NCBI GenBank assembly: GCA_963778845.1
Contig: CAVZVW010000005.1
Location: 1 to 64,000, forward strand
Length of the DNA: 64,000 nucleotides
Direction: 5' to 3'
From: CAVZVW01 sp963778845
GTDB lineage: Bacteria; Actinomycetota; Actinomycetes; Actinomycetales; Kineosporiaceae
Positions 1-9,952 of this stretch are shown here, piece by piece. The first letter of the stretch is position 1, and every line of letters starts with the position of its first letter. Under the pieces are notes generated by a model. It saw only the letters and a program-made list of their open reading frames with translations. It was not told the DNA's origin and searched no databases. The position numbers were made by a program, and so were the translations under genes.

Positions 1-1095
1 TGCAAGCCGCCCCAGCCCAACTCGTAGTAGGGCAGTTCGATGTTCAAGACCATGTTGGGTTCGAGGCGGCGTAATTCATCGTTTGGCTTGATACCGCCCG
101 CCTCGTAGAGTTCGACACCGATGCAGTGACCACAGTGGGAGCGATTATAGTGCGGGATGCCCGCCTTGCGGACAGTTTGAATCGCCAGTTCGAATAAATC
201 GCCCGAGCGCGCGCCAGGCTTGAGATGGCTCGCCACTTCTTCCACACCCAACCGGCAGCTCGCATAATAACGGCGGAGCTGGTCCGGCGGCTCGCCAAGG
301 CAAACTGTTCGCCCCGTATCCGACCAGTACGACCGATAGGTCGCGCCGTAATCGTGACGAACCCATTCGCCCTCTCGAAGCACGCGACCGTGTCCGTTCA
401 TCGGAAAGATCATGCTGCTTTCCTGACCGGGAGCGCTGGACACGAATTGCGGAATGGCATCATGGCGCGCCAAGCCGACAGCATAGGTGCGTAGAACGTC
501 GTCCCACATTGTTCCGGGCTGACAGGCATCGTCATTCCTGTCCCGCCTGTTCGTTGATGCGAGCGGAATCCGTCAGAGCGCGATTTCATCCGGCGTTTTG
601 ATGAGGCGGATTTCGCGAAAATATTTTCGCCCGCGAGGGGATCAAATCGGGATACGTTGTATTCGCGCGCAGCATAACCGATGCCGGTTTCATCAAACGC
701 GACGCGACCTTGTGACATGCCCAGGTCCTTGAGCACCTTGTTCAACACACTCCGGCGCGACCGGCGTGCTGCTGCTCCACAAGTCGCGGAAACGAGTTTC
801 GATTTTTGTGAGCGTGCTGTCCGGCGGCATATAGACCCAGAACTCGCCGTTGGTGTGGATTTCATCCGCCCACACGGTTTGCGCGGCGACGGTGGTGAGT
901 TCGACGGGGGAATAATCAGGACGAGGGGGCATCCCGCTGCGACGAGAGCAACGCGCGAATGGGCGAGCTGAGGGCAAAGCCAAGTTTGCGATCGTAGCCG
1001 GTGAGGTAGGTAATGTTGTGCGGCTTGCCGGCGACGATGCCCGCCAGATTATGCGCCGCCATGATTTCAACTGCACGTTCGTGGTTCAAATACAT
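1..1095 (-). pseudogene. M24 family metallopeptidase (Xaa-Pro dipeptidase-like), frameshifted and cut by the window edge
   Basis: The start is ATG at 1095. The N-terminus reads MYLNHERAVEIMAAHNL and continues to NITYLTGY, the usual opening of the creatinase/prolidase N-terminal domain. Further pieces follow in different frames: VRHDYGATYRSYWSDTGR, which carries the first metal-ligand Asp pair of M24 enzymes, then HYNRSHCGHCIGVELYE with the catalytic-domain His, and ELRRLEPNMVLNIELPYYE with the Glu region. The order is right for one gene, but at least three frame changes separate the pieces. The C-terminus runs off the left edge. Such enzymes cleave dipeptides ending in proline. The gene starts 5 bases after the SDR stop on the same strand, so they form one transcription unit. 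The family is clear; whether the breaks are real is not. Confidence 0.7.
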
Positions 1096-1100
1096 GTTTC

Positions 1101-1886
1101 TTAATCCGTGACCGATGCTTCGGCGATGCCTGCGGTGCGCCCGCCGTCGACAGGCAGCGCGATGCCCGTGACGTATTTGGATTCGTCTGACGCCAAGAAA
1201 AGCGCGGCATAGGCGATATCTTCTGGGCTCGCCGATCCGCCGCAGGGGAATGACCTTTTCTGTACCGTGCTTTTGCGCGTCGAGGTCGCTCCATTGGCTG
1301 AACGCGTCGCGCGTCATATTGGTCCAGATGGTGCCGGGGACAATTGCGTTGAAGCGCACGTTTTGCGGTCCGTACGCTACGGCTGCGCCGCGCGTAAGCG
1401 CTAACAGTCCTGCTTTGGATGCACCGTAGACAGGCATGCCCGGACGGCCGGTGACTGCCGCGCTGATGTGTTGTTGATGATAGAGCCGCTGCCGCGTGGG
1501 ATCATGATTGGCAATACAGCTTGAATGCAAAATAATGCGCCTTGAAGATTTACCGCAATCAGGCGCTCGAAATCTTGCTCACCGGTATCGAGGAGTTTCT
1601 TTGGTACCACAATCCCGGCATTGTTAAAGAGGATGTCGATGCGCCCATAGGTCCAGCTTGCTTTTTCGACGAGCGCGTTAACCGCCTGCGCAGAGGTGAT
1701 GTCGGTGTGAACAAAGATCGCCTGCCCCCCGCGAGTGCGAATGGCTTCAACGACTTGAAGACCAACCGTATCGTCAATATCCGCCAGGACGACACTCGCA
1801 CCCTCTGCCGCAAACACTCGCGGAGTAGCAGCGCCAATGTCTCCGGAAGCGCCGGTGATGATAGCAACTCGCTCTTTTAGACGCAT
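1101..1886 (-). pseudogene. Short-chain dehydrogenase/reductase (SDR), frameshifted
   Basis: The sequence opens MRLKERVAIITGASGDIG, containing the Rossmann dinucleotide motif TGxxxGxG, and continues with NNAG and the catalytic YGASK (Tyr-xxx-Lys). A one-base loss between INNT and SAAVTGRPG separates the first two pieces. A second break follows IGEP. The C-terminal piece YVTGIALPVDGGRTAG, ending before TAA at 1101-1103, is the classic SDR tail. The total length is that of a normal classical SDR of about 260 residues. The substrate cannot be told from the sequence. It lies between the Ldh-family and M24 genes on the same strand. Confidence 0.75.
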
Positions 1887-1898
1887 GTGCAATTCGCT

Positions 1899-2927
1899 CT
1901 ATACTCCAATATGGAGCCGCTCTGCAACGGCGACGAGATCGGACCACGTTTTTTCATCAATCGGGATGCCGTCGCGTTCGCGTTTTTCACGTGTGCGGCG
2001 CTCGGGGTCGCCGGGGAGCATGATGTCTGAGCCACCGTCCATCGGGAGGGCATGCTTGACGAAATTGAACAACATGTCGACGGACGTGTTGTATTCTTGC
2101 GCCGAGCGAAAAAAGGTCTGGTCTACCGCGAGCAAGAAGCTCCGTTTTCCAGTGCGTATAGGTCGGGAAACTGGGAACGTCTGCGCCGCTCATAATGCCC
2201 GCCAGGACTTCGGCTAACAGCGAAAGACTATAGCCCTTGTGCTCGCCAAAAGTCAGAATGGCGCCGCCCTCATAGAGGTCAGCCGGATTGGTGGTCGGTT
2301 TGCCGTACTGATCCACGACCCACGTTGAGGGGATGGACTCGCCTTTGAACATGGCGACACGCACTTTGCCCTCGGCAACCGCCGCGGTAGAAAAATCGGC
2401 GACAAGCGGAGGATAGGTTCCGGCGGGGATGGCAAACGCAATCGGGTTTGTGCCGAGAATTCGCTGGCGGGAACCATACGGAGCGACGAGACCGCCGGGG
2501 CGGGAGCCACTCACAATCAACAGCCCAATCAATCCCGCGTCCGCGACCTGGGTGACGTATTCGCCAAGCCGACCGACGTGCATAACGCCTGCAAAACTCA
2601 CTGCGCAGATGGCGGATTTTTTTGCGCGCTCGATACCCAATTCTGCAGCGCGGCGCGCACGATTTGACCAAACGCGCCGTGGCCGTCGAGCAAAAGGGCA
2701 ACGCCGTTGTCACGCACAATTTCAGGCTCGGCAGTCGGAACGATCATGCCGCTCTTGATAGCATCCAGGTATTGCGGAATACGAACAAAGCCGTGGGAAT
2801 CCACCCCAATCAAATTGCTAAGTATGAGTGACTGCGTCACCTGCTGTGCAACAGGCTCGGGCACGCCCGCTGCCACAAACAGGCGGGTGCCGGTGTCTTG
2901 CAGTTGCTCCCTGGTAAAGGTCGGCAT
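1899..2927 (-). pseudogene. Ldh family oxidoreductase (malate/L-lactate dehydrogenase type), frameshifted
   Basis: The start is ATG at 2927 (MPTFTREQLQDTGTRLFVAA). The N-terminal third contains the family hallmark GVDSHGFVRIPQYL, with the conserved Asp-Ser-His. The middle third (GTNPIAFAIPAG, then FGEHKGYSLSLL) lies in a second frame, and the C-terminal third (VKHALPMDGGSDIMLPGDPE) in a third. The three pieces in order make a normal-length protein of the Ldh_2 / type 2 malate-lactate dehydrogenase family, which are NAD(P)-dependent 2-hydroxyacid dehydrogenases. It is probably co-transcribed with the SDR and M24 genes. Two indels, near 2620 and 2150, are enough to explain the breaks. Confidence 0.75.
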
Positions 2928-3071
2928 ACGGTCTCCACACTGCTCGATTTTTCACAACGGGTAACACGATTCTAAAAGGCATCCGAAAACCCAACTCAGT
3001 AGTTTGGATGACGATATTCGCAACTTGATTTCCAAATTATGGAAGCTTGAAAACCGGTTTCGGGACTCTTT

Positions 3072-4319
3072 TTACACGAGAAGCAGATACGGGTGTTCCA
3101 GCATTTGCTTGAGGGATTGTAAAAAGTGGGCGGCGACGGCGCCATCGACGGCGCGATGATCGGCATTCAACGTGAGTCGCATGCGCGGGCGAGGCAATCT
3201 GTCCATCAACATTCACTGGCACCTCCGCTGATCGTGCCGATAGAAAGAATACCCACTTCGGGTGGGTTGAGGATGGCAGTGAAGTGCTCGATCTCGAACA
3301 TGCCAAGATTCGACAGGGTAAAGGTGCTGCCGCGCACTTCGGAGGGCTTGAGACTGCCACTCCGCGCCCGTGCAGCAAGGTCCGAGAGGTCGGACGGAGA
3401 GCTTGCCAGCCCTTTCTGCTCGACGTTTCGGACTACCGGGACAATCAAACCCTCTGCGAGCGCTGACCGGCGATGCCCAAATGGACCGCGCCATATTCTC
3501 GAATTTCATCCCCGATCAGATGTGCATTCACGCGGGGGTGTTGGAGCAAGGCGCTGCTCACAAGCTTGGCGAGGACCGTTGTGAGGGTCAAGGCATGTCC
3601 CGAGCGTTCGAGCACTTGGGGTTTGACTGCTCGACCATGTGCTGCAGTTCAGACATGTCGGCAGAGAGCGTGAGCGAAATGTGCGGCGCGGTCCGGTAAC
3701 TGGCTTGCAAGCGATCCGCGATGGTCTTGCGGATTCCGGTGACGGGTACGACGCGATATTCGGTGGTCGATGGAGGCGGCTGTGGCGGTGTAATCTTTGC
3801 GGGCTCGACGGAAGTGATGGATTGCAGCGACTTTGAATTGCTTGCTCTGGTACATCTTGACCCGAATCGCGCCGTCCATGCCGGTGCCTTGCAGGGAGGT
3901 CAGTGCCAACGTGATGCTCGGTGGCGAGGCGGCGCGCTTTCGGCGTAGCTGCGATGAGACGTGCGCGAATTGTGTGTCCGCGGCTTGCCGGGTTTCGACA
4001 AATGCCATGACATCCGCCTTTTGAATCCGATCGCCGGTCGATTTAATTGCAGCGGGCTCGACAGCCAAATTCCTGCGCAAGTCGTTTCGCCAGCGGAGTG
4101 ATGGCGATTGGTTTGGAGGAGGGAGGCGAGGAAGCAGGCGGCATGCGCACGCGGGTAACAGGTTCGATTTGTGTCACCAGCCTCGGCGATGATTTGACCC
4201 ACAGGAACCTTGTCGCCCGGCGGGCGTGCACGTTCGATAAATAGCCCGCGCCGGGGGATTCGATATCGACGTTCACTTTGTCCGTCTCGATGGATAAAAG
4301 CGGTTCGCCTTTGGCAACC
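3072..4319 (-). pseudogene. 2-oxoacid dehydrogenase E2 (dihydrolipoamide acyltransferase), missing its first ~30 residues and frameshifted
   Basis: Domains appear in the right order across several frames. First comes a partial lipoyl domain with the lipoylated-lysine motif LLSIETDKVNVDIESP, then a linker, then a peripheral-subunit-binding segment (PLAKRLAQEFG and STGDRIQKADVMAFVE). The acyltransferase domain follows, with FTLSNLGMFEIEHFTAILN and the C-terminal catalytic DHRAVDGA (HxxxDG) just before TAA at 3072-3074. The first half of the lipoyl domain is absent. In its place, the reading frame runs straight out of an arsC gene at about 4319. The E2 subunit moves acyl groups from the lipoyl arm to CoA in pyruvate or branched-chain dehydrogenase complexes. 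No E1 or E3 gene is present here. Confidence 0.7.
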
Positions 4320-4468
4320 GCCATCACTTTGACCGCGTGCGGGTTCATCCCGTGCTTCTCGATGCCGGCGGAATAGGCCTCGATCACGTCGCCCTTGAGG
4401 TGCCGCGCCCAGCCTTCGGCCATCTGGCTGCGGCAGGAGTTTCCAGTGCAGAGGAAGAGGACTTTCAT
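4319..4468 (-). pseudogene. arsC fragment (thioredoxin-type arsenate reductase N-terminus) fused in frame to E2
   Basis: From ATG at 4468 the protein reads MKVLFLCTGNSCRSQMAEG, the P-loop of low-molecular-weight-phosphatase-like arsenate reductases (CX5R). It continues for about 50 residues to NPHAVKVMA. The next residues, VAKGEPLLSIETDK, belong to a lipoyl domain, so more than half of ArsC, including the two C-terminal redox cysteines, is missing. The ATG overlaps the upstream arsR stop codon (ATGA), as expected for an arsRC operon. The fused ORF cannot make an active reductase. Confidence 0.7.
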
Positions 4469-4829
4469 TGGCGGCATTGCTTTCGGCATAGTTCGGTGGG
4501 ATCAATCTTGAGCACTGTTTGAGTTGTTTGGCATCCGCGGCGGTTCGCTGGTCATCCGCCAGGGACAAACCACCCAGTCCAGCGCCGCGCGAACCGGAGG
4601 CGGCGCATCCTTCCCGGGCAGGAGTAATAGACCCATCGCCCGTCCTTGCGCACATTGAGCCAGCCGCACCTGGTAGAGGATGGAGTAGGTGTTTGGACAT
4701 GGTGGACGGAGCCAGGCCGAACAGCTCCGTGAGCTGGCAGGCGCACAACTCCCGCCACCGCAAAACCAGCACCATGCGGACCCGGTTGGCATCCGCCAGC
4801 GCCTTGCTGAGGTTCATGAACTCGCGCAT
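4465..4829 (-). pseudogene. ArsR/SmtB family metalloregulator, frameshifted
   Basis: The start at 4829 gives MREFMNLSKALADANRVRM, followed by LRWRELCACQLTELFGLAPSTMSKHL, the winged-helix DNA-binding helix with the ELCxC-type metal-binding cysteines of ArsR repressors. The next parts, LNVRKDGRWVYYS (the wing) and PVRAALDWVV, lie in other frames. The C-terminus VLKIDPTELCRKQC ends at a TGA that overlaps the arsC ATG. ArsR represses its own operon until arsenite binds. At least three one-base changes are needed to make one frame. Upstream, toward 4900-5000, the gene runs into the truncated glycosyltransferase on the other strand. Confidence 0.65.
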
Positions 4830-4935
4830 CTGTCCTATTATTCGCCAAACAACGAACAGTGTCAAACGAAAAGCGAAGGACTCGTTCGGTGCCCGCGGCG
4901 GGAGAACCTTGGCGATAGCTTCTCGGAGGCCAGCA

Positions 4936-5935
4936 ATGCAACGAACGAAGCAGACGAACATAAACATAACGTATTGCCCATCCGAAACGTCCCAGCATGG
5001 TCGATCTCGCACCGCGAGATCCACGCAATACGTGCCACCCCCAGCGCTGCCCAACGTGGCCGGCTACGACATCGCCGTCATAGGCGGCTGGGAGTCGCCC
5101 TACTACTGGCGGCTTGCTCGTCAACTCCGCGCGTGCGATACCCCCGTGATCCTCTTCTATGAGTCCACCACCGCGAGTCATAGGTTCAGCTCTGGCCCTG
5201 TTGCTCGCCTCCGTCGGCGGTTCTTCAAGTCAGCTGACGCCGTGGTGACGGTGGGCTCGGCGTCATCGGAAGCCGTCGCCGCCATGGGCGTCCACCCCAG
5301 TCGCATCTACCAGTCATTCAACAGCGTGGACGTCGCGTGGTTCCATGAAGCCGCAGCCGCGAGGCGCAAACCACCCGATGCCAGCCACCCCGGACATCGC
5401 TTCGTATTCGTCGGGCAGCTAATCCCCCGAAAGAACGTGGCGACCCTCATCCAGGCATTCGCCCACGAGCGCGAACCTGGCGACACGCTGACGATCGCGG
5501 GTTCGGGTGTGCTCCGCGCCGAGCTCGAAGCCCTTGCCACACGCCTTCACGTGGACCAAGCCGTTAGCTTCGCGGGCGCCTTGGAGCAGGGGCAGATCGC
5601 GGGGGTGTACGCCGAGAGCGACACTCTCGTCCTGCCCTCCACGCAGGAGGTCTGGGGACTGGTCGCCAACGAGGGGCTGGCCGCTGGCCTACATACCGTC
5701 GTTAGCAGCGCCTCCGGCGTGGCGCCCGATATTCGCGAAATGCGGGGCGTGTTCGTGGTTGAGCCTCGTCTAGCCTCGATCGCCGACGGGATGCGAAGAA
5801 GCCGTGCCAGTTGGAGAGGGCCTATCGCACGACCCGAGATCCTCGAGCGCGGCGCGACCGGGCTAGCCGACTCGATCACCAAGGCAATTCAGAAGTTGGG
5901 GGCGGCGGGGCTTGTCAAACCCGAACCTTCTACTC
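4936..5935 (+). CDS. Glycosyltransferase family 4 (GT-B), N-terminus missing or replaced
   Basis: This is a GT-B enzyme related to its downstream neighbour. It shows GGWESPYYW, then FVGQLIPRKNVATLIQAF at the start of the nucleotide-sugar-binding domain, and VWGLVANEGLAAGL, which carries the E-x7-E motif of retaining GT4 enzymes. The neighbour has about 80 residues, starting RILWLTNIPVPYR, before the equivalent of this WESP motif. Here that segment is absent, and the upstream sequence is the ars region. The ATG at 4936 is only the first in-frame one. The frame also lacks a stop at its natural end and reads on into the first residues of the next gene, so another indel near 5900-5935 is likely. 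The role is transfer of a sugar from an NDP donor during surface polysaccharide assembly. Confidence 0.65.
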
Positions 5936-5937
5936 CC

Positions 5938-7073
5938 CGGATCCTCTGGCTCACGAACATTCCCGTACCCTACCGCATCCAGACCTGGCGGACATTGGCA
6001 GCCACAGCCGATCTCTCCGTCGCATTCATGGCACTCAGCTGAACCGCCACTGGAACCTCACCGCTGATATCGCCAGCATTCGCCACATTTTCATGGATGC
6101 CCCCGCCGTCAGCCTTGGCGGGTCGCACTTGTACCTGCCAAACCGGCAGCTTCTCAGCCTTCTGCGAAGTGAGGTCTTCAACTGTCTCGTGGTGGATGGC
6201 TGGGAGTCGCCCGCGTACCAGGTGGCCATTGCCGTGGCGCGGCGCCGTGGGTGGCAGGTCCTCCTGCTATACAGGTCGACTCTTCAGTCTCATCGGTACT
6301 CCGGCGGAGTCGTCGCCAGCATTCGAGGCAATGTCATATCTCATGCCGATGCGGTCATCACTGCGGGTCGCGCCTCTACTGAGGCGGTCCTGCGAATGGG
6401 AGTCGACGCCTCGCGGATATCGGAGTCGTTCAATAACGTTGATGTCGAATGGTTCCGCGCGACGACAGATGAGATTCGGAACGAGCTGAGCAGCAGCAGC
6501 CACGAGGGAGCCGGTCGCCATTTCCTTTACGTTGGGCAGCTGATCAAGCGTAAGAACGTGGAAGGTCTGATAGCAGCCTTCCGGCTCGCCCGTGCACCGG
6601 GTGACACCCTCACGATCGTCGGCTCGGGGCCGCAACAGTCCACACTCGAGCGTCAGGTCAGAGCCAATGGCCTGTCGGGAAGCGTCGACTTCCGCGGGTC
6701 ATTAGAGGGCCGTACCCTGGCGCACGCCTATGCGGTTGCGCACGTGTTGGTGCTGCCGTCTAGCGAAGTGTGGGGACTGGTCGTGAATGAGGGCCTGGCA
6801 AGTGGGCTACAGGTAATCGTATCCCAAGCGTGTGGGGTATCCCGCGAGGTTGCCCACATTTCTGGTGTATGGGTGGTCCCTCCCACCATAGGTGAGATCG
6901 CCAGGGCGATGGCGGAGACCACGGCACAATGGGTGCCTCCTGACACCCGCGATGCACTGCTCCGGCCAGCGTCAGGCCTTGCCGCAAGGGTGCTCCAGGT
7001 GGCAACCGCCAGAAACATAGTGTCGCCAAGCGCTCCCTGGACCGCACCCTGTGATGACCTCCAAGACCTGTAG
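5938..7073 (+). CDS. Glycosyltransferase family 4 (GT-B), one frameshift
   Basis: The N-terminus PRILWLTNIPVPYRIQTW, near 5938, shares a frame with the upstream gene. The rest (NRHWNLTADIASI onward) is in another frame after a one-base loss near 6040. The core has VVDGWESPAYQ, FLYVGQLIKRKNVEGLIAAF, and VWGLVVNEGLASGL with the E-x7-E motif, ending at TAG 7071-7073. It is a close paralogue of the gene before it and probably adds a related sugar in the same repeat unit. The start codon is uncertain because the boundary with the upstream frame is disturbed. Confidence 0.7.
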
Positions 7074-7130
7074 CCAATGGGTCCCGGGGAACGAGAGGAA
7101 CGTCAGCGTCGTTCACCGAAGGGGGTGCTC

Positions 7131-8048
7131 TTGAGCACAATCCTTGCAGTCGCCTTTACGCCGGCACCCGCAAAGCAGAACCCTAACCTTCGCAAGACGG
7201 ACGATGCCGGAGCCTCGGCAACGTACTACCGATCAATATTCGTCACCCTTGCATCCGCTAGGCGTTGGAATGGGCAACTGGACTTAGTACTGGTTACGGA
7301 CGCCTCGGTACCGCAACCCTACCGTGACCGATTCGCGAGTCTCGGAACCAGGGCGGTCGAAGCGCCGTTCGATCACCGGCCACCCATCGGTTTCTGGCCC
7401 ACGTTTAACGCATCTTTGTACACTATCGACGCGATGGTCAGGCTGTCGAGGGACGCAGGGGCGACAACCAAAGTTCTGCTGGTTGACCCTGACGTCCTCT
7501 GTACAGGGCTTCTGGATCCCGTCTTCGAGAGAGTGCATGACAGGACTATTCTCGTGTATCCGACGGGGTTTCCGGATTATGAGAAGAGTCAGGGCCTGAA
7601 TGCATTTGAGGCCGCCTCACTACACCAACGTCTCGAACCCGACCTTGTCGACATACCCGTTCATTATGGGGGAGAACTTTATGGCTTCACCACGGACGGA
7701 TGCCGTTCGATTCTGAAGAGAACGGAGGACGCTTGGCGACTCGCGATGGCGGACTGGGTTGCGCGTAGGCCACATTTTGTGACGGAGGAGCACTTGCTCA
7801 ACTATGCACTCCGGCGCGCATCGGTGGTGGACGGAAGTATGTTCATCCGTCGGATATGGACGGCGCCTGTCTACCGAACGGTTCGCGGCGATGAGGGTGG
7901 CCTCCTGCTCTGGCATCTGCCAGCGGAAAAGGACCGGGGCATTGCTGCCTTAGCTGCGCCGGCCCTCGACCGTTCCTCCTGGTTCTGGCGGGTTAGTCGT
8001 GAAGAGTTCTTGCGTCGATGCGGCCGGGTGCTAGGCATACCCAATTGA
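7131..8048 (+). CDS. Glycosyltransferase-like protein (GT-A / nucleotide-diphospho-sugar transferase type)
   Basis: An intact ORF of about 305 residues. The TTG at 7131 is preceded by GAAGGGG at normal spacing, so I prefer it to the ATG at 7077. It encodes MSTILAVAFTPAPAKQ, then YYRSIFVTLASARRW. KVLLVDPDVLCTGLLDPVFE looks like the metal-binding DxD region of GT8-like enzymes. YGGELYGFTT and FVTEEHLLNYALR follow further on. The plan (beta strand, long helix, DPDV, acceptor side) matches proteins that transfer sugars or act on them in capsule loci. No close named family is recognised, so the specific reaction is unknown. Confidence 0.55.
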   Translation: MSTILAVAFTPAPAKQNPNLRKTDDAGASATYYRSIFVTLASARRWNGQLDLVLVTDASVPQPYRDRFASLGTRAVEAPFDHRPPIGFWPTFNASLYTIDAMVRLSRDAGATTKVLLVDPDVLCTGLLDPVFERVHDRTILVYPTGFPDYEKSQGLNAFEAASLHQRLEPDLVDIPVHYGGELYGFTTDGCRSILKRTEDAWRLAMADWVARRPHFVTEEHLLNYALRRASVVDGSMFIRRIWTAPVYRTVRGDEGGLLLWHLPAEKDRGIAALAAPALDRSSWFWRVSREEFLRRCGRVLGIPN

Positions 8049-8896
8049 AGTCCCACCCGTTGGGGGTACGATCTCGCTGGTGGATGGGGTCGTCGGTTGC
8101 TATCCCATGCTCGAAGTGGGCCGTGACTCGATCCTCGGGCACTTCGTAGTCTCTCTGCCATTGAATGGCACTTGACAGGCAAACGTCGTGCTTTCCGCCA
8201 ACCCGCATCCGGTCGCCGGATAGTCGGCTCGCGCGTCTGCGCCCTCACGGTAGCCAGGCGTCGGGGGGCTGGCCATGACACCAGGCAGTGCTACAAACAC
8301 TACTATACTATCTCAGATCCCGCTACCCGTACACTCTCTTAAGGTGCTAGAGATGCTCGTTCCGCGGCACGCTATCCTCGTGAGCGAGCCATCGGAGTCA
8401 TGCTCGGGGAGCAGGTCACGTCCGCGCGGACTGTGGAGAAGGATCGGGGTTCGGGGGTGACGGCCTCTGCGGAACAGTCGATCCTCCAGATACAGGACAC
8501 CTCCAAAACCGGATTCGGCGGTGTCTACGCGTTCCAGGCCCGCCCTTGGCGTCCGATGACAATGCCCCGACCCAGGTATCCCTCGGTCCCACACCCGACG
8601 CCATCCTTGATTCTGTTTCGGCGCGAGCCAGGCCACGTCAGCACTGCCCGATCGCCATACGGCCAGGCGGCACCGCAGAAGGTCCCCAGGGGAACATCTT
8701 CTTGGACACCCACTGCCACACACGGAGCACGTACTGCCAAGGCGAGCAACCCATCGCGCCACTCCCGACACGCGTCAGCCCCTCCAGGGCGCCGGGGCCG
8801 GCTGCCTGGCCTAGGACACGGGTATCGCCTCACTCCTCCCTACCGGCCACTAGGTGCTCCCCTGGCCGCCAAGCTACGACCAATCCTTGTCGAGAC
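8049..8896 (+). other. 848-bp stretch without a convincing gene
   Basis: ORFs are open on both strands, but their translations are low-complexity Pro/Arg/Ser strings with no motif I recognise. An AT-richer spot with a run of CTA triplets near 8290-8320 could hold a promoter or terminator. The composition resembles the neighbouring island. It may be the remains of a decayed gene, or simply spacer. Confidence 0.4.
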
Positions 8897-9887
8897 ATGT
8901 GGAACTCTCGCGGGGCGGCGATTCTGCATCGCACCTCAGTAGAGGCCGGCGTGTCACGGACGGTCGGCTGCCGCCTCCCCGGCTGCACGCCCACGCCAGA
9001 TCGTCAGCGCATCGCAACCACTGAGGACGCGCTGGGCGGCTGGCCGCGGCTTGTGATCGGCGTTCCCACGCTGGGCGAGCGATCAATCACAGGACTACTG
9101 AACGAACTCAGACGTCAGGCTCCAGAGGCCGATATCATCGTAGCGTTCAACGGTTCGTCGATAGGCAGGTCAGCCGTCGAGGCCGCGGTGGCCGAAAGTC
9201 GGAGTCGACTAGTGGAGTCTCCGCGCGGTTACTCTTATGCGCGGAATGCCTTGCTCGACGCGGCCAAGGATGCCGACTATCTTATCTACTTTGATGACGA
9301 CCAAATTCCTGACAAGGGCTGGTTCTCCGCAATGGTTCAGGTAACCTCCGGACTTGGGCCTGATGTCGTGCTGGGACCTGTTCTTCCCATTCTCCCGACC
9401 GGAGCCTGGGCGTCTCCATACGATCTAAGGCACGCTGCGGACACCGACTGCGGCCCTTTTGTCGGCGACGGCTACAGTGGAAACACTGCGGTCCGCGTAC
9501 ACAAAGTGCGCGCCGCGGGTATCCATTTCGGCGGAAGAATTTGCTCGCATCGGCGGAGAAGATACGGACTTCTTTCGCCGACTTCGAGCTCACGGGAGCA
9601 GCGCATGGTATTGTCCTGGTGCCTTGGCCCTCGAATATGTCGACCCCGAGCGGGTGACACTCCGTGGCCGGCTTAGGCGTGGCCGGAACCTAGGTAGCCG
9701 GCGCGCAGCATTAGATGGACGCTCTCCCACAACCACGGCCAAACGTTGCGCACGCGGACTCCTCGGCCTCTGGCAGTTTCTCATGGGTCTACTCGTCCTG
9801 AACCGGGCCCTGGTTGGTCGTGGAGCCTTCAACATTGGCGTCGCATGGGGTCATTTTGTGACCGGGGCGGCACATGCCTCGCGATAA
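8897..9887 (+). CDS. Family 2 glycosyltransferase (GT-A), one frameshift
   Basis: The GT-A core starts RLVIGVPTLGERS and has YSYARNALLDAAKDADYLIYFDDDQIPDKGW, quoted here as the two adjacent motifs YSYARNALLD and YFDDDQIPD. The latter is the DxD metal/NDP-binding site. After GNTAVRVHKV the frame changes: one extra G near 9535 separates it from EEFARIGGEDTDFFRRL, the ED catalytic-base motif. Without that base the span is exactly 330 codons. A hydrophobic C-terminal segment (LWQFLMGLLVLNRALVG) may touch the membrane. ATG 8897 is the nearest in-frame start. A later GTG near 9052 would remove the poorly conserved first 50 residues. Confidence 0.65.
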
Positions 9888-9952
9888 TCGTCAGCATACT
9901 GTAGGAGCGGGCTCGGCCAGAGCCCCCGGATATTATCCAACAGCACTCCTTG

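Noticed and set aside
4043..4489. A natural ArsC-lipoyl fusion enzyme
   Set aside because: Both domains are cut inside their folds and the downstream E2 is frameshifted, so a working fusion is unlikely.
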